Assembly: GCA_046154965.1 (NCBI GenBank)
Contig: JBJXDY010000099.1
Coordinates: 1 to 64,000 of the forward strand
Origin: DATKFM01 sp046154965
Lineage (GTDB): Bacteria; Pseudomonadota; Alphaproteobacteria; Dongiales; Dongiaceae
Direction: 5' to 3'
Length of the DNA stretch: 64,000 nt
Within the stretch, counting starts at the first letter, position 1. Each line of letters begins with the position of its first letter. This document shows, in pieces, positions 9,280-18,138 of this stretch. The notes below the pieces were generated by a model, which saw only the letters and a program-made list of their open reading frames with translations, searched no databases and was not told the DNA's origin. The translations under genes and the position numbers were made by a program.

Positions 9280-11045
9280 GCGCGGATTCATCGGCGAAAA
9301 ACAAGGATAACGCGGCCAAGGGCAAGAACGCTCCGGAGGCGAAGAAGAGAGAGTCGCCAGCGAGCCCCTTGCTCGCGGCGCTGCAGCGCCGCCTGTCGGA
9401 GCAGTCGCTGGATAACGGCCAGCCCGTTCTCGATCTGGCGGAAGCAAAGCGGATTGGACGCATCGTCTCCATCACCGGATCCCAGGTCGTGATGATCCTG
9501 GAAGCGGACGAGAAGGATGTCTCCGGCGAACTGGTTTCGAGCATGCAGATGGGCTCGGTGGTGAAGATCCCCACTGCGCGCTCCGTGGTGTTCGCGATGA
9601 TCAGCGGCCTGACGATACCGATGCCGGCTACGGACCCGGATGGGGACGAGTCGCGGCTGCTGGAAATGGAACTGGTGGGCGAGAGCGTGCTCGACCGGCA
9701 GGGCAATCTGTCGGCGCTGCGCCGTGGGGTGTCCACGTCGCCGGCGCTGGGCTCGCCCGTCTATGCCGCGGGTCCGTTGGATCTGCGCTTTGTTTATGTC
9801 CGGGACGGCGCCAATGTGGGCCGCATCGGCCGCATCCACCAGGAGCCGACATTGCCGGCTCAGATCAATGTCGACGATCTCCTGGGCAAGCATTTCGCCG
9901 TCGTCGGCGCCACCGGTACCGGCAAGTCCTGCGCCGTGACGCTGATCCTGCAGACGGTGCTGGAGCGCAATCCCAACGGCCATATCCTGCTGCTGGATCC
10001 GCACAACGAATACCACCATGCGTTCGACAAAATGGCGAACGTAATCGACATTCAGGCGCTGAGGCTGCCGTTCTGGATGTTCAGCTTCGCGGAGCTGCGG
10101 GAGGTGCTGGCGAATGCCGGCGCGCGCCTGGCGCCGGCCGAAGCGGCATTGCTGAACGATCTGATCACCCAGGCGAAACGCCAGTTCCTGGGCAGTGCGG
10201 CCGAGGGACGTTACATCACCTCGGATACGCCGACACCCTACCGGATGAACCAGATCATCGGTTACATCGACGAAATCCTCGGACGCCTGGAAAGGCCGGA
10301 AAGCATCGCCCCCTATGTGTCGCTGAAGACCGCGATCGTGACACTGCAGAACGACGTGCGCTTTGCCTTCATGTTCGATCGCGGTATTGCCACGCGCGAC
10401 ACTCTGGTGTCGATCCTCTCGCAACTGTACCGCGTGCCCGTCGAGGGCAAGCCGCTCACCATCCTGGACCTCTCGGCGGTGTCGTCGGAGATCCTCAATG
10501 TCGTCGTGTCCGTGCTGTGCCGCCTGACCTTCGAATTCGCCATGTGGTCCGAGGGCAAGATTCCCATCCTGCTGGTTTGCGAGGAGGCGCATTTGTACGC
10601 GCCCGAGAATTCCGGTGCCGGCTTCGAGCCGACCAAGCGCGCGCTATCCCGTATCGCCAAGGAAGGCCGCAAATACGGCATCTCGCTCTGCATCGCCACG
10701 CAGCGGCCGGCGGAGCTGGCGTCGAGCATGCTGTCGCAATGCAACACCATATTCGCCATGCGCCTGAGCCATGAGCGCGATCAGCAATGGGTGCGCTCGG
10801 CCCTGTCCGACGGCGCGCTCGGACTGCTGGACGCGCTGCCGTCGCTGGGAACGGCGGAAGCGATCGCCGTGGGCGAAGGCATCTCCATGCCCATGCGTCT
10901 CGCGTTCGACGAGTTGCCGGAGGACCGCCGGCCGCGCAGCGCCACGGCGAAGTTCTCCAAGTCCTGGAAGGAAGATGTCGGCGACGGGCAGGAGTTCCTG
11001 TTCGAAGTCGTCGACCGCTGGCGCCGCCAGCGCCGGGAGGGCTAG
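9276..11045 (+). CDS. HerA-like ATPase (DUF87 / FtsK-HerA superfamily), copy 2
   Basis: A 589-residue paralogue of the ATPase at 6339-8072. The core is nearly colinear: GSVVKIPTARSVVFAMISG, Walker A GATGTGKS (about 211-218), DPHNEYHHAF, YITSDTPTPYRM, Walker B ILLVCEEAH (about 431-439), ATQRPAEL and FAMRLSHERDQQWVR. It differs at the N-terminus, which carries a Lys/Ala/Glu-rich, probably disordered tail of about 28 residues not present in copy 1. The start is fixed by the ATGA overlap with the kinase stop. Both Walker motifs are intact. The gene ends 26 bases before the convergent stop of the small secreted protein gene. Confidence 0.9.
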
Positions 11046-11071
11046 GCCCTGACTGCGCCAAGCAGTGCCTG

Positions 11072-11437
11072 CTAACAGTTAGACCAGTCCGGCGTGTAGA
11101 CGCAGCCATCGGCATCGCCGCCGACCCAGTAGTCCGCGGCATTGTTCGTGTGGCTCCAGCCGTTGGCGCCCTGCTCGCCGCTGCCTGAACCGGAATGATA
11201 CGTGCCGGAGAAAATGTTACCAACAGGCTGCGAGTTTCCCATCACGCCCCAATAGCCGTCTTCAGTCAGCCAGTAATTGCCGGGCTGCAGGCCATTGGAC
11301 GCCATGTACACCTGCCACTCATAGGGCGCCGGCTGGCCGTTGATCGTGTAGTAAACTTCTGCCATCGACGGAGCGCCGAATGCGGCAATGCCGATGGCTG
11401 CCGCTGCACATAGTGTCAGGCGCTTCAAGCTGTACAT
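11072..11437 (-). CDS. Small secreted protein of unknown function
   Basis: A 121-residue protein. It begins with a clear Sec signal peptide (MYSLKRLTLCAAAAIGIAAF..., likely cut after APSMA near residue 26). The mature part is small, aromatic and glycine-rich: YYTINGQPAPYEWQVYMAS, GNYWLTEDGYWGVMGN, then a Ser/Gly-rich stretch (SGSGSGEQGANGW) and a C-terminal part with two cysteines (DADGCVYTPDWSNC) that could form a disulfide. The start at 11437 is chosen because GGAGGGCGG sits just upstream; a longer frame upstream of it lacks a leader. The G-x-YW...GYWG-x-x-G pattern recurs in other short exported proteins, but I cannot name a family. It is convergent with HerA copy 2. Confidence 0.75.
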   Translation of the reverse strand: MYSLKRLTLCAAAAIGIAAFGAPSMAEVYYTINGQPAPYEWQVYMASNGLQPGNYWLTEDGYWGVMGNSQPVGNIFSGTYHSGSGSGEQGANGWSHTNNAADYWVGGDADGCVYTPDWSNC

Positions 11438-11600
11438 CGCCGCCCTCCATCTTTTGCTTGTGGGTCGGGTACCCGATAGTCGCTTTCTGCGGGCGCATCG
11501 CATCTGGCGCCCCTATGAAGCTATCGTGGGAAAGCCTAAGAACCCTACGGCCTGAGGTCTGTGACGTGCATCACGTTTGCGATGCCTACATGACAAGTCC

Positions 11601-13214
11601 CTAAGCGCCTTCCGGTATCCACCATTCGGTACCGCGTGCCGTCGTAACGTATTCCGGCCAGCGGTAGTTTATCGGCGCCTTGAAATTGCCGGGCAGGAGC
11701 GGGCCGACCCATTTCTTGCCATTGATGCCGCCGCCGGTGCGCTCCCTGAATTCCTTCCGGGCCGCCTTCAGCGCGTTGGGCATCGTGAAGAGATCGAGCA
11801 TCGTCGTGCCGATTGTGCGGGCGGCGCAGACGACTGTCGGATCGATAGTCGCGGGGAATCCGCCCAGCGCATTCCAGACCCAGAGCGGATACTGGTATCC
11901 CGGTTCCGGCGATCGGAGCGTGGCCCGGCCGATCATCAGGCGCACGGTCGGACAATGCCATGTGTAGTCGGTATAGTCGTCCGACGTGTAGTTCTTCTGC
12001 CACGACGGCAGTTCCTGGCGCAGCGTCGCTTCGGCCACTTCCGGCGGCGACAGTTCCGCCATCTCCCGCAGCAGGGGATCGGTCATCGGTTTTAGGCCGA
12101 GGTTCTTCTGGATCTCGCGGCCGAACTTGCGCGCCTCCGGGCCCCAGGCGGGCGGGCCGACCAGCGCCAGGTTGCTGTAGCAGAGATGCGCCATCGCATG
12201 ATTGGGTAGTCCCGGCCGCGTCTTCGTTACCCATCCCTTGCGCATTCTGCAGTTCGTCATCGCCGCGACATGTTCGGCGTTGTTGTCGAGGATGGAGAAG
12301 ATGCGCTCCTGCATCGCCAGGGTTGGCGCCCGGCTGGCGTATTGAATCTGGGCGAAGTTCGGCGCCAGGTTGTCGGCCGTTGCCTGGCCGGCGGCGAGGA
12401 TCGCCTCGTTGATGGTCCAGGTGCCCGTGTGTGGCAGCATCGCTTCCTTGGTATACTTCGATGTCGTGTACATCAGGCACACGGCATCGATCGCGCCGGG
12501 CGCGCGCGCCGAGGTATGAGGATTGGCGGAATCGCCGCGGGCGCCCATCGCCGACCATTGCTCGGGATGTGGGCACTCAAAGGTGTAGATCTTGCTCCAA
12601 TAGGAGCCGCAATGGGTATCAAGGACCGTCGTGTTGGAGTAGGTGCGGAAATAGGCGGGATGGAAACTGATCGCCGCATCCAGATCGTCATAGTAGCCGT
12701 GGGCTGCATGAACAGGCTTCGAACCGCAGACCTTTTCCGCCGGCTCGCCGAAGAACTTGATCGTGCCGGGAATGCCGTGCCGTTCCATCGCCGCCTTGGC
12801 CGCAAGCACGCCGCCCAGCGCGGCAACGCCCAAGGCGGAGTGAGGGTCGGTATGGCCGGCGGCATATCTGTGCACGCCATCGCGCGGCTTCTCAAAGGGG
12901 ACAGGGTCCTGGCTGTTGCCGGGTACGGCGTCGTATTCGGCATAGGAAGCAATCACAGGCCCGCGGCGGCGCCTGCGATCATTGCTCCAGCTGGCCAGGA
13001 ATGCCGTCGGCATGGTGGCCGTGCCTGCCTTGACCTGGAAGCCTTGCTGGCGCAGGAGGTCCACATAATACGCGGCCGATCGGTACTCGCGCCAGGCGGG
13101 TTCGTGGAAGTTCCAGATATCCTTGTGGACCTGGGACAGCCAGGGCTCGTTGGCCTGGATCCACTGCAGCGCCGACTTCTTCGCCGGCGTCATGACCGCT
13201 TTGCCCCGTGCCAT
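11601..13214 (-). CDS. M20-family amidohydrolase/peptidase (AbgB-like)
   Basis: A 537-residue protein of the amidohydrolase M20 family, closest in style to the p-aminobenzoyl-glutamate hydrolase subunit AbgB group. These are zinc/manganese hydrolases that cut amide bonds in N-acyl amino acids. Visible features are an N-terminal segment LQWIQANEPWLSQVHKDIW followed by FHEPAWREYRSAAYY, the metal-site region SYAEYDAVPGN (about residue 85), the GHTDPHSALGVAALGG segment with His and Asp (about 115), FFGEPAEK (about 150) and the central dimerisation domain. ATG at 13214 is preceded by GGGGGAGG. No signal peptide is seen, so it is cytosolic. It is divergent from the crystallin-like gene. The substrate cannot be told from the sequence. 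Confidence 0.8.
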   Translation of the reverse strand: MARGKAVMTPAKKSALQWIQANEPWLSQVHKDIWNFHEPAWREYRSAAYYVDLLRQQGFQVKAGTATMPTAFLASWSNDRRRRRGPVIASYAEYDAVPGNSQDPVPFEKPRDGVHRYAAGHTDPHSALGVAALGGVLAAKAAMERHGIPGTIKFFGEPAEKVCGSKPVHAAHGYYDDLDAAISFHPAYFRTYSNTTVLDTHCGSYWSKIYTFECPHPEQWSAMGARGDSANPHTSARAPGAIDAVCLMYTTSKYTKEAMLPHTGTWTINEAILAAGQATADNLAPNFAQIQYASRAPTLAMQERIFSILDNNAEHVAAMTNCRMRKGWVTKTRPGLPNHAMAHLCYSNLALVGPPAWGPEARKFGREIQKNLGLKPMTDPLLREMAELSPPEVAEATLRQELPSWQKNYTSDDYTDYTWHCPTVRLMIGRATLRSPEPGYQYPLWVWNALGGFPATIDPTVVCAARTIGTTMLDLFTMPNALKAARKEFRERTGGGINGKKWVGPLLPGNFKAPINYRWPEYVTTARGTEWWIPEGA

Positions 13215-13352
13215 GGCGGCCTCCCCCGTTTCGTTATCGTTGGCATAATGATAGCAGTGTCTCTTGCGGCGTCGCCAGGGCCGCATCAATGATTTGTTAA
13301 CCGAGATTTCCGCATTCTTACGGACGCTCATTAGGGGGAGAGGAGAGCCTAT

Positions 13353-13940
13353 ATGATCAATTGGAAGGATATGGTTGCCGTATCTGCAATGGCGGCCGTC
13401 TTTGGCGCGCCGGCCTTTCCGGTGCATGGCGAAGATCTGCCGATGCTGATGGCCCAGTCCCGCGTCGACGGCAGCCTGGTCCTGTATTCGGAGGACCAGT
13501 TTCAGGGCAGCGCCGCGCCCTTCGAAGGCGAGCAGGCAAATCTGTCCGATTCCGGCTGGAACAATCAGGCCGAGAGTCTGAGCATCCGCGACGGCGATAT
13601 CTGGGAGGTCTGCGCCGACACGGAGTTCAAGAACTGCAAGCGGATCGACAGCAACGTCCCCGATCTCGGCAAGCTCGACCTGAACAAGAAGATCTCCTCG
13701 ATACGGCCGATCCAGCAGATCGATCCGACACTCATCAAGCCGTTGGAAGGCCGCACCGCCGGCTTCTTCCCGACGCCACGGCGCAACGATGCGCCGGTTC
13801 CCGCCTGTCCGACCGGCGGCACTGGCAAGAAATGCGTGCTGAAGGAAGCGAACACGTTCTGCGCCGAGAATGGCTACAAGGACAGCGCCTATTTCGTGAA
13901 CAACCAGGGCGTCCTCGAAGAAGTCCTCTGCAAGCGCTAA
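13353..13940 (+). CDS. Secreted beta/gamma-crystallin-like protein
   Basis: A 195-residue exported protein. It has a signal peptide (residues 1 to about 26, AFPVHGED around the cut). Residues about 38-90 show a beta/gamma-crystallin Greek-key pattern: GSLVLYSEDQFQGSAAPF, then LSDSGWNNQAESLSI and a closing strand DIWEVCADTEFKNC. Bacterial crystallin-type domains often bind calcium, but the D/N-x-x-S signature is not clear here. The C-terminal half (CPTGGTGKKCVLKEANTFC...EEVLCKR) has several cysteines that could pair into disulfides and fits no domain I can name. AGGAGAG lies ahead of ATG. A minus-strand frame covers the same bases but is a shadow. The role is unknown. Confidence 0.75.
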   Translation: MINWKDMVAVSAMAAVFGAPAFPVHGEDLPMLMAQSRVDGSLVLYSEDQFQGSAAPFEGEQANLSDSGWNNQAESLSIRDGDIWEVCADTEFKNCKRIDSNVPDLGKLDLNKKISSIRPIQQIDPTLIKPLEGRTAGFFPTPRRNDAPVPACPTGGTGKKCVLKEANTFCAENGYKDSAYFVNNQGVLEEVLCKR

Positions 13941-13953
13941 GCGATCGGCCAGG

Positions 13954-13971
13954 CGGCAGGCGCACCTGCCG
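13954..13971. terminator. Hairpin between two convergent genes
   Basis: CGGCAGG (13954-13960) pairs with CCTGCCG (13965-13971) around a CGCA tetraloop. It sits in the 31-base gap between the crystallin-like stop and the MFS stop. There is no T-tract on either side, so termination activity is uncertain. Confidence 0.35.
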
Positions 13972-15174
13972 TTAGTCATCGCGGCTCAAGGCGTGGATGG
14001 CAGTGCTTATCGCCAACAGCGCGGCCATGAGCGCGAACATGGCGCCGTACGAAACGGCGATGGCGGCGCCGGCATCCAGGCTGGATTGGGCGACGGTGCC
14101 GGTGATTGCCTGGATGAAACCGGTTCCGGCGAAGCTGACGAAATTCAGGCTGGCGAGACCGCGGCCAACCAGGTGGTCGGGCAGATAGCGTTTGCCCTGC
14201 GCCATCAGCAGGACATAGGTCGCGCCGAAGAAGGCGATCAATGCAAAGCCGGCGCCGGTCGCCAAAAGCGAGTTTCCCGGCCATAGGGCGAGCACCGCCA
14301 GTCCGGCGGCGGTTCCCCAGCTTCCGAGCTGAAGGAGCTGCTTGCGGCGCTGCCAGCGCCTTTCCAAGGCGCCGTAGAGCAGCGTTCCAGCGGTCATGGC
14401 GAGAGTGAAGGCGAAAAGCCAGCTACCGGCATCGCCGACGGACAAGCCGAATACATCCTGCAGGTAGGGGCCGCCCCACAACCCGCGAATGGTGATCAGC
14501 GAGGCGTAGCCTGCGAAGCACAGCGGTAGAATCAGCCAGAGGGCACGGATGCGCAGCACGTCGCCGACGCCGCCAAGGGCACTGCGCCATGAACTTGCGG
14601 CGGCATGATCGGTAACGTCGCCCTGGGGGCCGCGGGAAAGAAACAGGACCGCAAGCAGCGATGCCAGCGTGGCGGCCGCGACGATCAGATATGCGTATCG
14701 CCAGCCGATCCACTCGGCCAATTGTCCGAATGGTCGTGCGCTCAGCAATACGCCGCCGGTGGCGAAGGCAAGCACCAGCGACGACAGCGAGGCGAACCGC
14801 TCGCGGGCAAACCAATGACTGATTGCATGCAGTGAGCCCATGAAGATCGGCGAGCAGCCGATGCCGATCAGAGCCTGGCCTGTGATGGCGCCAGTTCCTG
14901 TCGTCGCCGTAGCGAAAACGATGGCGCCGATAACCGCGATGCCCATCAGCGCGCTCACCGTGCGCCGTGGGCCGTAGCGGTCGAGCAGGACGCCGACGGG
15001 GATCTGCATGGCGGCAAAGGCGATGAACCAGGCCGATGACAAGGCGCCGAGCTGCGCCTGATCCAGATTCAGATCATCAGCCACCATGCGCGCAATCACG
15101 GCAAGCGCGGTGCGGTAGAATTGGCTGAGCAGATAGGCGAAGGCGAGGGCGGCGAGCCCGATCATTGGATTCAT
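13972..15174 (-). CDS. MFS transporter
   Basis: A 400-residue inner-membrane protein with about 12 hydrophobic segments and a major facilitator signature in the loop between helices 2 and 3 (GVLLDRYGPRRTVSALMG, about residues 61-78). It begins MNPMIGLAALAFAYLLSQFYRTALAV, a typical start of drug/anion-type MFS proteins. The N-half and C-half each show six-helix packing with a charged loop between (SRGPQGDVTDHA near 180). It is probably a proton-coupled exporter or importer; the substrate cannot be told. It is downstream of the chemosensory operon on the same strand, separated by 90 bases that hold an 8-bp inverted repeat (15188-15211). Confidence 0.85.
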   Translation of the reverse strand: MNPMIGLAALAFAYLLSQFYRTALAVIARMVADDLNLDQAQLGALSSAWFIAFAAMQIPVGVLLDRYGPRRTVSALMGIAVIGAIVFATATTGTGAITGQALIGIGCSPIFMGSLHAISHWFARERFASLSSLVLAFATGGVLLSARPFGQLAEWIGWRYAYLIVAAATLASLLAVLFLSRGPQGDVTDHAAASSWRSALGGVGDVLRIRALWLILPLCFAGYASLITIRGLWGGPYLQDVFGLSVGDAGSWLFAFTLAMTAGTLLYGALERRWQRRKQLLQLGSWGTAAGLAVLALWPGNSLLATGAGFALIAFFGATYVLLMAQGKRYLPDHLVGRGLASLNFVSFAGTGFIQAITGTVAQSSLDAGAAIAVSYGAMFALMAALLAISTAIHALSRDD

Positions 15175-15264
15175 GGAGTATCGTGAGATGACGGCGGTTA
15201 GCAGCCGTCATAGCCGATCGCGCCCGCCGGCACCACCGGCGTCAACTGCCAGTCGATACGTAGC

Positions 15265-15690
15265 TTAGGCGGCCGAGCCGGAGGTCGTGCGTGCGCGCGT
15301 GGTCTCGAGTTCGCCCAGCAGCGCTTCCAGGCATTCCTTCAGGGCTTCAACGGAGAAGGGCTTTACCAGGTATTTGTCGACGCCGGCCTCAACCGCGATG
15401 CTGATCTCGTCATCGAGTTCGCGGGTCGAAGTCATGATGAAGGGCGTCCGGCCGAGGATGGGATGGCCGCGCACCTTCTTGACAAACTCCACGCCATCCA
15501 TGTCCGGCATCAGCCAATCGGAGATGACGAGGTCGAAGCGCTGCTTGTTCATGGCGTCCAGCGCTTCGCGGCCCGTGCCCGCATCGGTGATGCGATCGAT
15601 GCCCAAGCGCTTCAGGCAGACCTTCGTCAGGCCGCGCATGCTCGGTTGGTCATCGACCACCAGGACGTTGAGGTTGTGCACAACAGTCAT
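15265..15690 (-). CDS. CheY-like single-domain response regulator
   Basis: A 141-residue receiver domain with no output domain, slightly longer than CheY (about 129) due to a C-terminal tail (ELETTRARTTSGSAA). The receiver residues are all present: acidic pair D13/D14, phosphoacceptor D58 (VISDWLMPDMDG), switch T87 (IMTSTRE) and K110 (YLVKPF). It is the last gene of the chemosensory operon, 102 bases after cheB. It is expected to be phosphorylated by the CheA encoded upstream, but as it is also the only single-domain regulator in the window it is a candidate partner for the two orphan soluble kinases at 5431 and 8392; this second idea is inference. Confidence 0.9.
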   Translation of the reverse strand: MTVVHNLNVLVVDDQPSMRGLTKVCLKRLGIDRITDAGTGREALDAMNKQRFDLVISDWLMPDMDGVEFVKKVRGHPILGRTPFIMTSTRELDDEISIAVEAGVDKYLVKPFSVEALKECLEALLGELETTRARTTSGSAA

Positions 15691-15792
15691 TGCTGGAAAT
15701 CCAATAGCAAAAATATCCGCGGATACTAGGCGAATGTTGGTTTACGAAATGATAATGCCAAGGAATGGAATCTGCTGCGGCTTCGTTAACGT

Positions 15793-16896
15793 TCAGGCAA
15801 GACTTTGGACACGATCCAGGATGGCGGCGGCCATCTGCTGGATGGAGTACTCGGTCTCGACGGCGCCGTCGTTGAAGGCCGCCTTTGGCATGCCGTAGAC
15901 CACGCAACTCTGCTCATCCTGGCCCAGGGTGCGGGCGCCGGCCTCGCGCATGGCTTTGAGACCTGAAGCGCCGTCGCGGCCCATGCCGGTCAGGATCACG
16001 CCCACAGACTTGCCGCCTGCGACTGTGGCAACTGAATGGAACAACACGTCCACGGATGGCTTATGGCCGCCCACGGGGGCGTCGTCGCCCAGGCGGCAGT
16101 GATACTGCGCCCCAGACCGCGCCAGCCGCAGATGCTTGTCGCCCGGGGCGATGTAGACATGGCCGGGCAGCACCCGCTGGCTGTCCTCCGCCTGCCGGAC
16201 GCGGACCTGGGCGAGGCCATCGAGCCGCTCCGCAAACCGGGCTGTGAAACCAGCCGGCATATGCTGGGTGATCAACACCGCGGGCGAATCCGGCGGCAGC
16301 GCGCAGATGATTTGCCTTAAAGCGTCTACGCCGCCCGTTGATGAGCCGATGGCGACGATGGAATCGGTGCCGCGCAGCGGACCTGTGCGTGTGGCGATCG
16401 GTGCCGGTGCGGCCGTGCCGTAGGCCTGGCCCAGGGGCTTGATACGGGCCTGCGATGCTGCCTTGACCTTGGCGACCAGTTCCTCGCGCTTGCCGTCGAG
16501 GCCGCGCTCCACATCGAGCGCCGGCTTGGTGACGAAATCCACGGCGCCCAGTTCCAGGGCCTGCAGCGTGATTTCCGCACCGCGGAGCGTCAGCGAAGAG
16601 ACCATGACCACCGGCATCGGCCGCAGGCGCATGATCTTCTCCAGGAAGGAAATGCCGTCCATATTCGGCATCTCGACATCCAGCGTGATTACGTCGGGAT
16701 TGGTCGACTTGATGACATTGCGGGCACTGTAGGGATCGGACGCAATGCCGACGACTTCGATATCCGGATCGGACCGCAGCAGCCGGGAAATGAGCTGCCT
16801 CGCCAAGGCTGAGTCATCGACGACGACGACCTTGATGCGGCGGCGCGGCGTGGTGAAGCGACGATCGGACATGGCGGTTTGCGATCGCGGCGCCAT
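15793..16896 (-). CDS. cheB: Chemotaxis response regulator protein-glutamate methylesterase CheB
   Basis: A 367-residue protein that removes methyl groups from receptor glutamates and deamidates glutamines, giving adaptation. The receiver domain (about 20-140) carries D73 (VITLDVEMPNMDG) and K124 (VTKP). The methylesterase domain (about 178-365) has the catalytic triad in GSSTGG (Ser185/186), TQHMP (His212) and GMGRDG (Asp308). The start at 16896 overlaps the cheR stop as TGATG; an in-frame ATG eight codons on is an alternative. It is in the operon STAS-cheA-cheW-mcp-cheR-cheB-cheY. Confidence 0.95.
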   Translation of the reverse strand: MAPRSQTAMSDRRFTTPRRRIKVVVVDDSALARQLISRLLRSDPDIEVVGIASDPYSARNVIKSTNPDVITLDVEMPNMDGISFLEKIMRLRPMPVVMVSSLTLRGAEITLQALELGAVDFVTKPALDVERGLDGKREELVAKVKAASQARIKPLGQAYGTAAPAPIATRTGPLRGTDSIVAIGSSTGGVDALRQIICALPPDSPAVLITQHMPAGFTARFAERLDGLAQVRVRQAEDSQRVLPGHVYIAPGDKHLRLARSGAQYHCRLGDDAPVGGHKPSVDVLFHSVATVAGGKSVGVILTGMGRDGASGLKAMREAGARTLGQDEQSCVVYGMPKAAFNDGAVETEYSIQQMAAAILDRVQSLA

Positions 16897-17954
16897 CAGG
16901 ATTGCTTTCGATAGATGCTGCGGCCGATCAGCTTCAGCCGGTGTTCAAAAGGAATCGGGCTCTCGGAATGGCCGAGATAAAGAATGCCGTTCTCGGACAG
17001 CGCCTCGGTGAACCGCTTGATGAGCTGGTCCTGAGTCCGCTTGTCGAAGTAGATGATCACGTTGCGGCAGAAGATGACGTCGAACTTGCCCTTCATCGGC
17101 CAGGGCTCGATCAGGTTCAGCGGCTTAAAGGCCACCAGGCTGCGCACATGGCCGGCGACCCTGAATTTCTGGTTGGACTGATCGACGGCACGCACAAACT
17201 TACCGCGGAGATCCTCGGGGATGTCGGCGATCTGCTTGCTGGTATAGAGACCCGACTCGGCCTGTGTCAGGACATTCGTGTCGATATCGGTGGCCAGCAC
17301 CTTGGCGTCCCATCCCTCCAGGCCCGGAAAGGAGTGACGCAACGTCATCGCGATTGAATAGGCCTCTTCGCCCGAAGAGCAGCCGGCGGACCAGACCCGC
17401 AAGCGGCGCTTTCCCGATGCCTGGCTCTGCCGTACCAGCGCGGGGATGAGTTCTTCAGTGAGATGATCGAAGTGATGTTCCTCGCGGAAGAACTTCGTAT
17501 AGTTCGTGGTCAGGGCGTTGACCAGCGATCCCATCTCTTCTTCATTGCTGCCGTCTGCCAAGCGCTTGCGATACTCGCCGAAACTTGTGAGGCCAAGCTC
17601 CCGCACCCGGCGCGACAGCCGGGCATAGACCATCGCCCGTTTCTTGGTCGTCAGGGCGATGCCGGCGCGGTCATGGACGATTTTGGCGATGAAGCGGAAA
17701 TCATCGTCCTCCATCGACACATCTTGCAGGGATTTGGCGATGAGCAGCGACAAGCGCTCTGCGCCGGGCTTAGGCAGGGCCGTGCCGTTCGCGGCTGCAG
17801 GCCCGGCGTTCTCTTCGCCGCCTGGCCAGCGATTGTTCGTTCGCTGCCGCCCTACGCTTTCCGACATGACGCCCCGTTGATAAGCCAAGTCCTCGAACGC
17901 TGCCGATCGACTTTGCCGTCGTACTTCGGAGGCGCCATCGCTGCCGGTTGCCAT
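16896..17954 (-). CDS. cheR: Chemoreceptor methyltransferase CheR
   Basis: A protein of up to 352 residues that methylates receptor glutamates with S-adenosylmethionine. The all-helical N-terminal CheR domain begins near residue 81 (DDFRFIAKIVHDRAGI), followed by the methyltransferase domain with WSAGCSSGEEAYSIAM (SAM-binding loop), VLATDID and CRNVIIYF. Residues 1-80 look unconserved, and the start is uncertain: ATG at 17867 (MSESVGRQ) is a good alternative; neither has a strong ribosome binding site. The beta-subdomain that would bind a receptor pentapeptide lies in the region around residue 250. It overlaps cheB by one base (TGATG). Confidence 0.93.
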   Translation of the reverse strand: MATGSDGASEVRRQSRSAAFEDLAYQRGVMSESVGRQRTNNRWPGGEENAGPAAANGTALPKPGAERLSLLIAKSLQDVSMEDDDFRFIAKIVHDRAGIALTTKKRAMVYARLSRRVRELGLTSFGEYRKRLADGSNEEEMGSLVNALTTNYTKFFREEHHFDHLTEELIPALVRQSQASGKRRLRVWSAGCSSGEEAYSIAMTLRHSFPGLEGWDAKVLATDIDTNVLTQAESGLYTSKQIADIPEDLRGKFVRAVDQSNQKFRVAGHVRSLVAFKPLNLIEPWPMKGKFDVIFCRNVIIYFDKRTQDQLIKRFTEALSENGILYLGHSESPIPFEHRLKLIGRSIYRKQS

Positions 17955-18138
17955 TCCGCTCTGAATGGCAGCCGACGGTGCCAGATTACCTTCTGAATAG
18001 TTAACGCCCAGTGTAGTGCCATCAGGGGGTAACGCCGGTCACTTTCGCCAATCCGTTTGAGCGGAAACTGCCGCATTTAGGGAGGCCGATTGGATCTCGT
18101 TCCCAGGCGGCCGATGGGCATTCTGCACGCCCTGCAAG

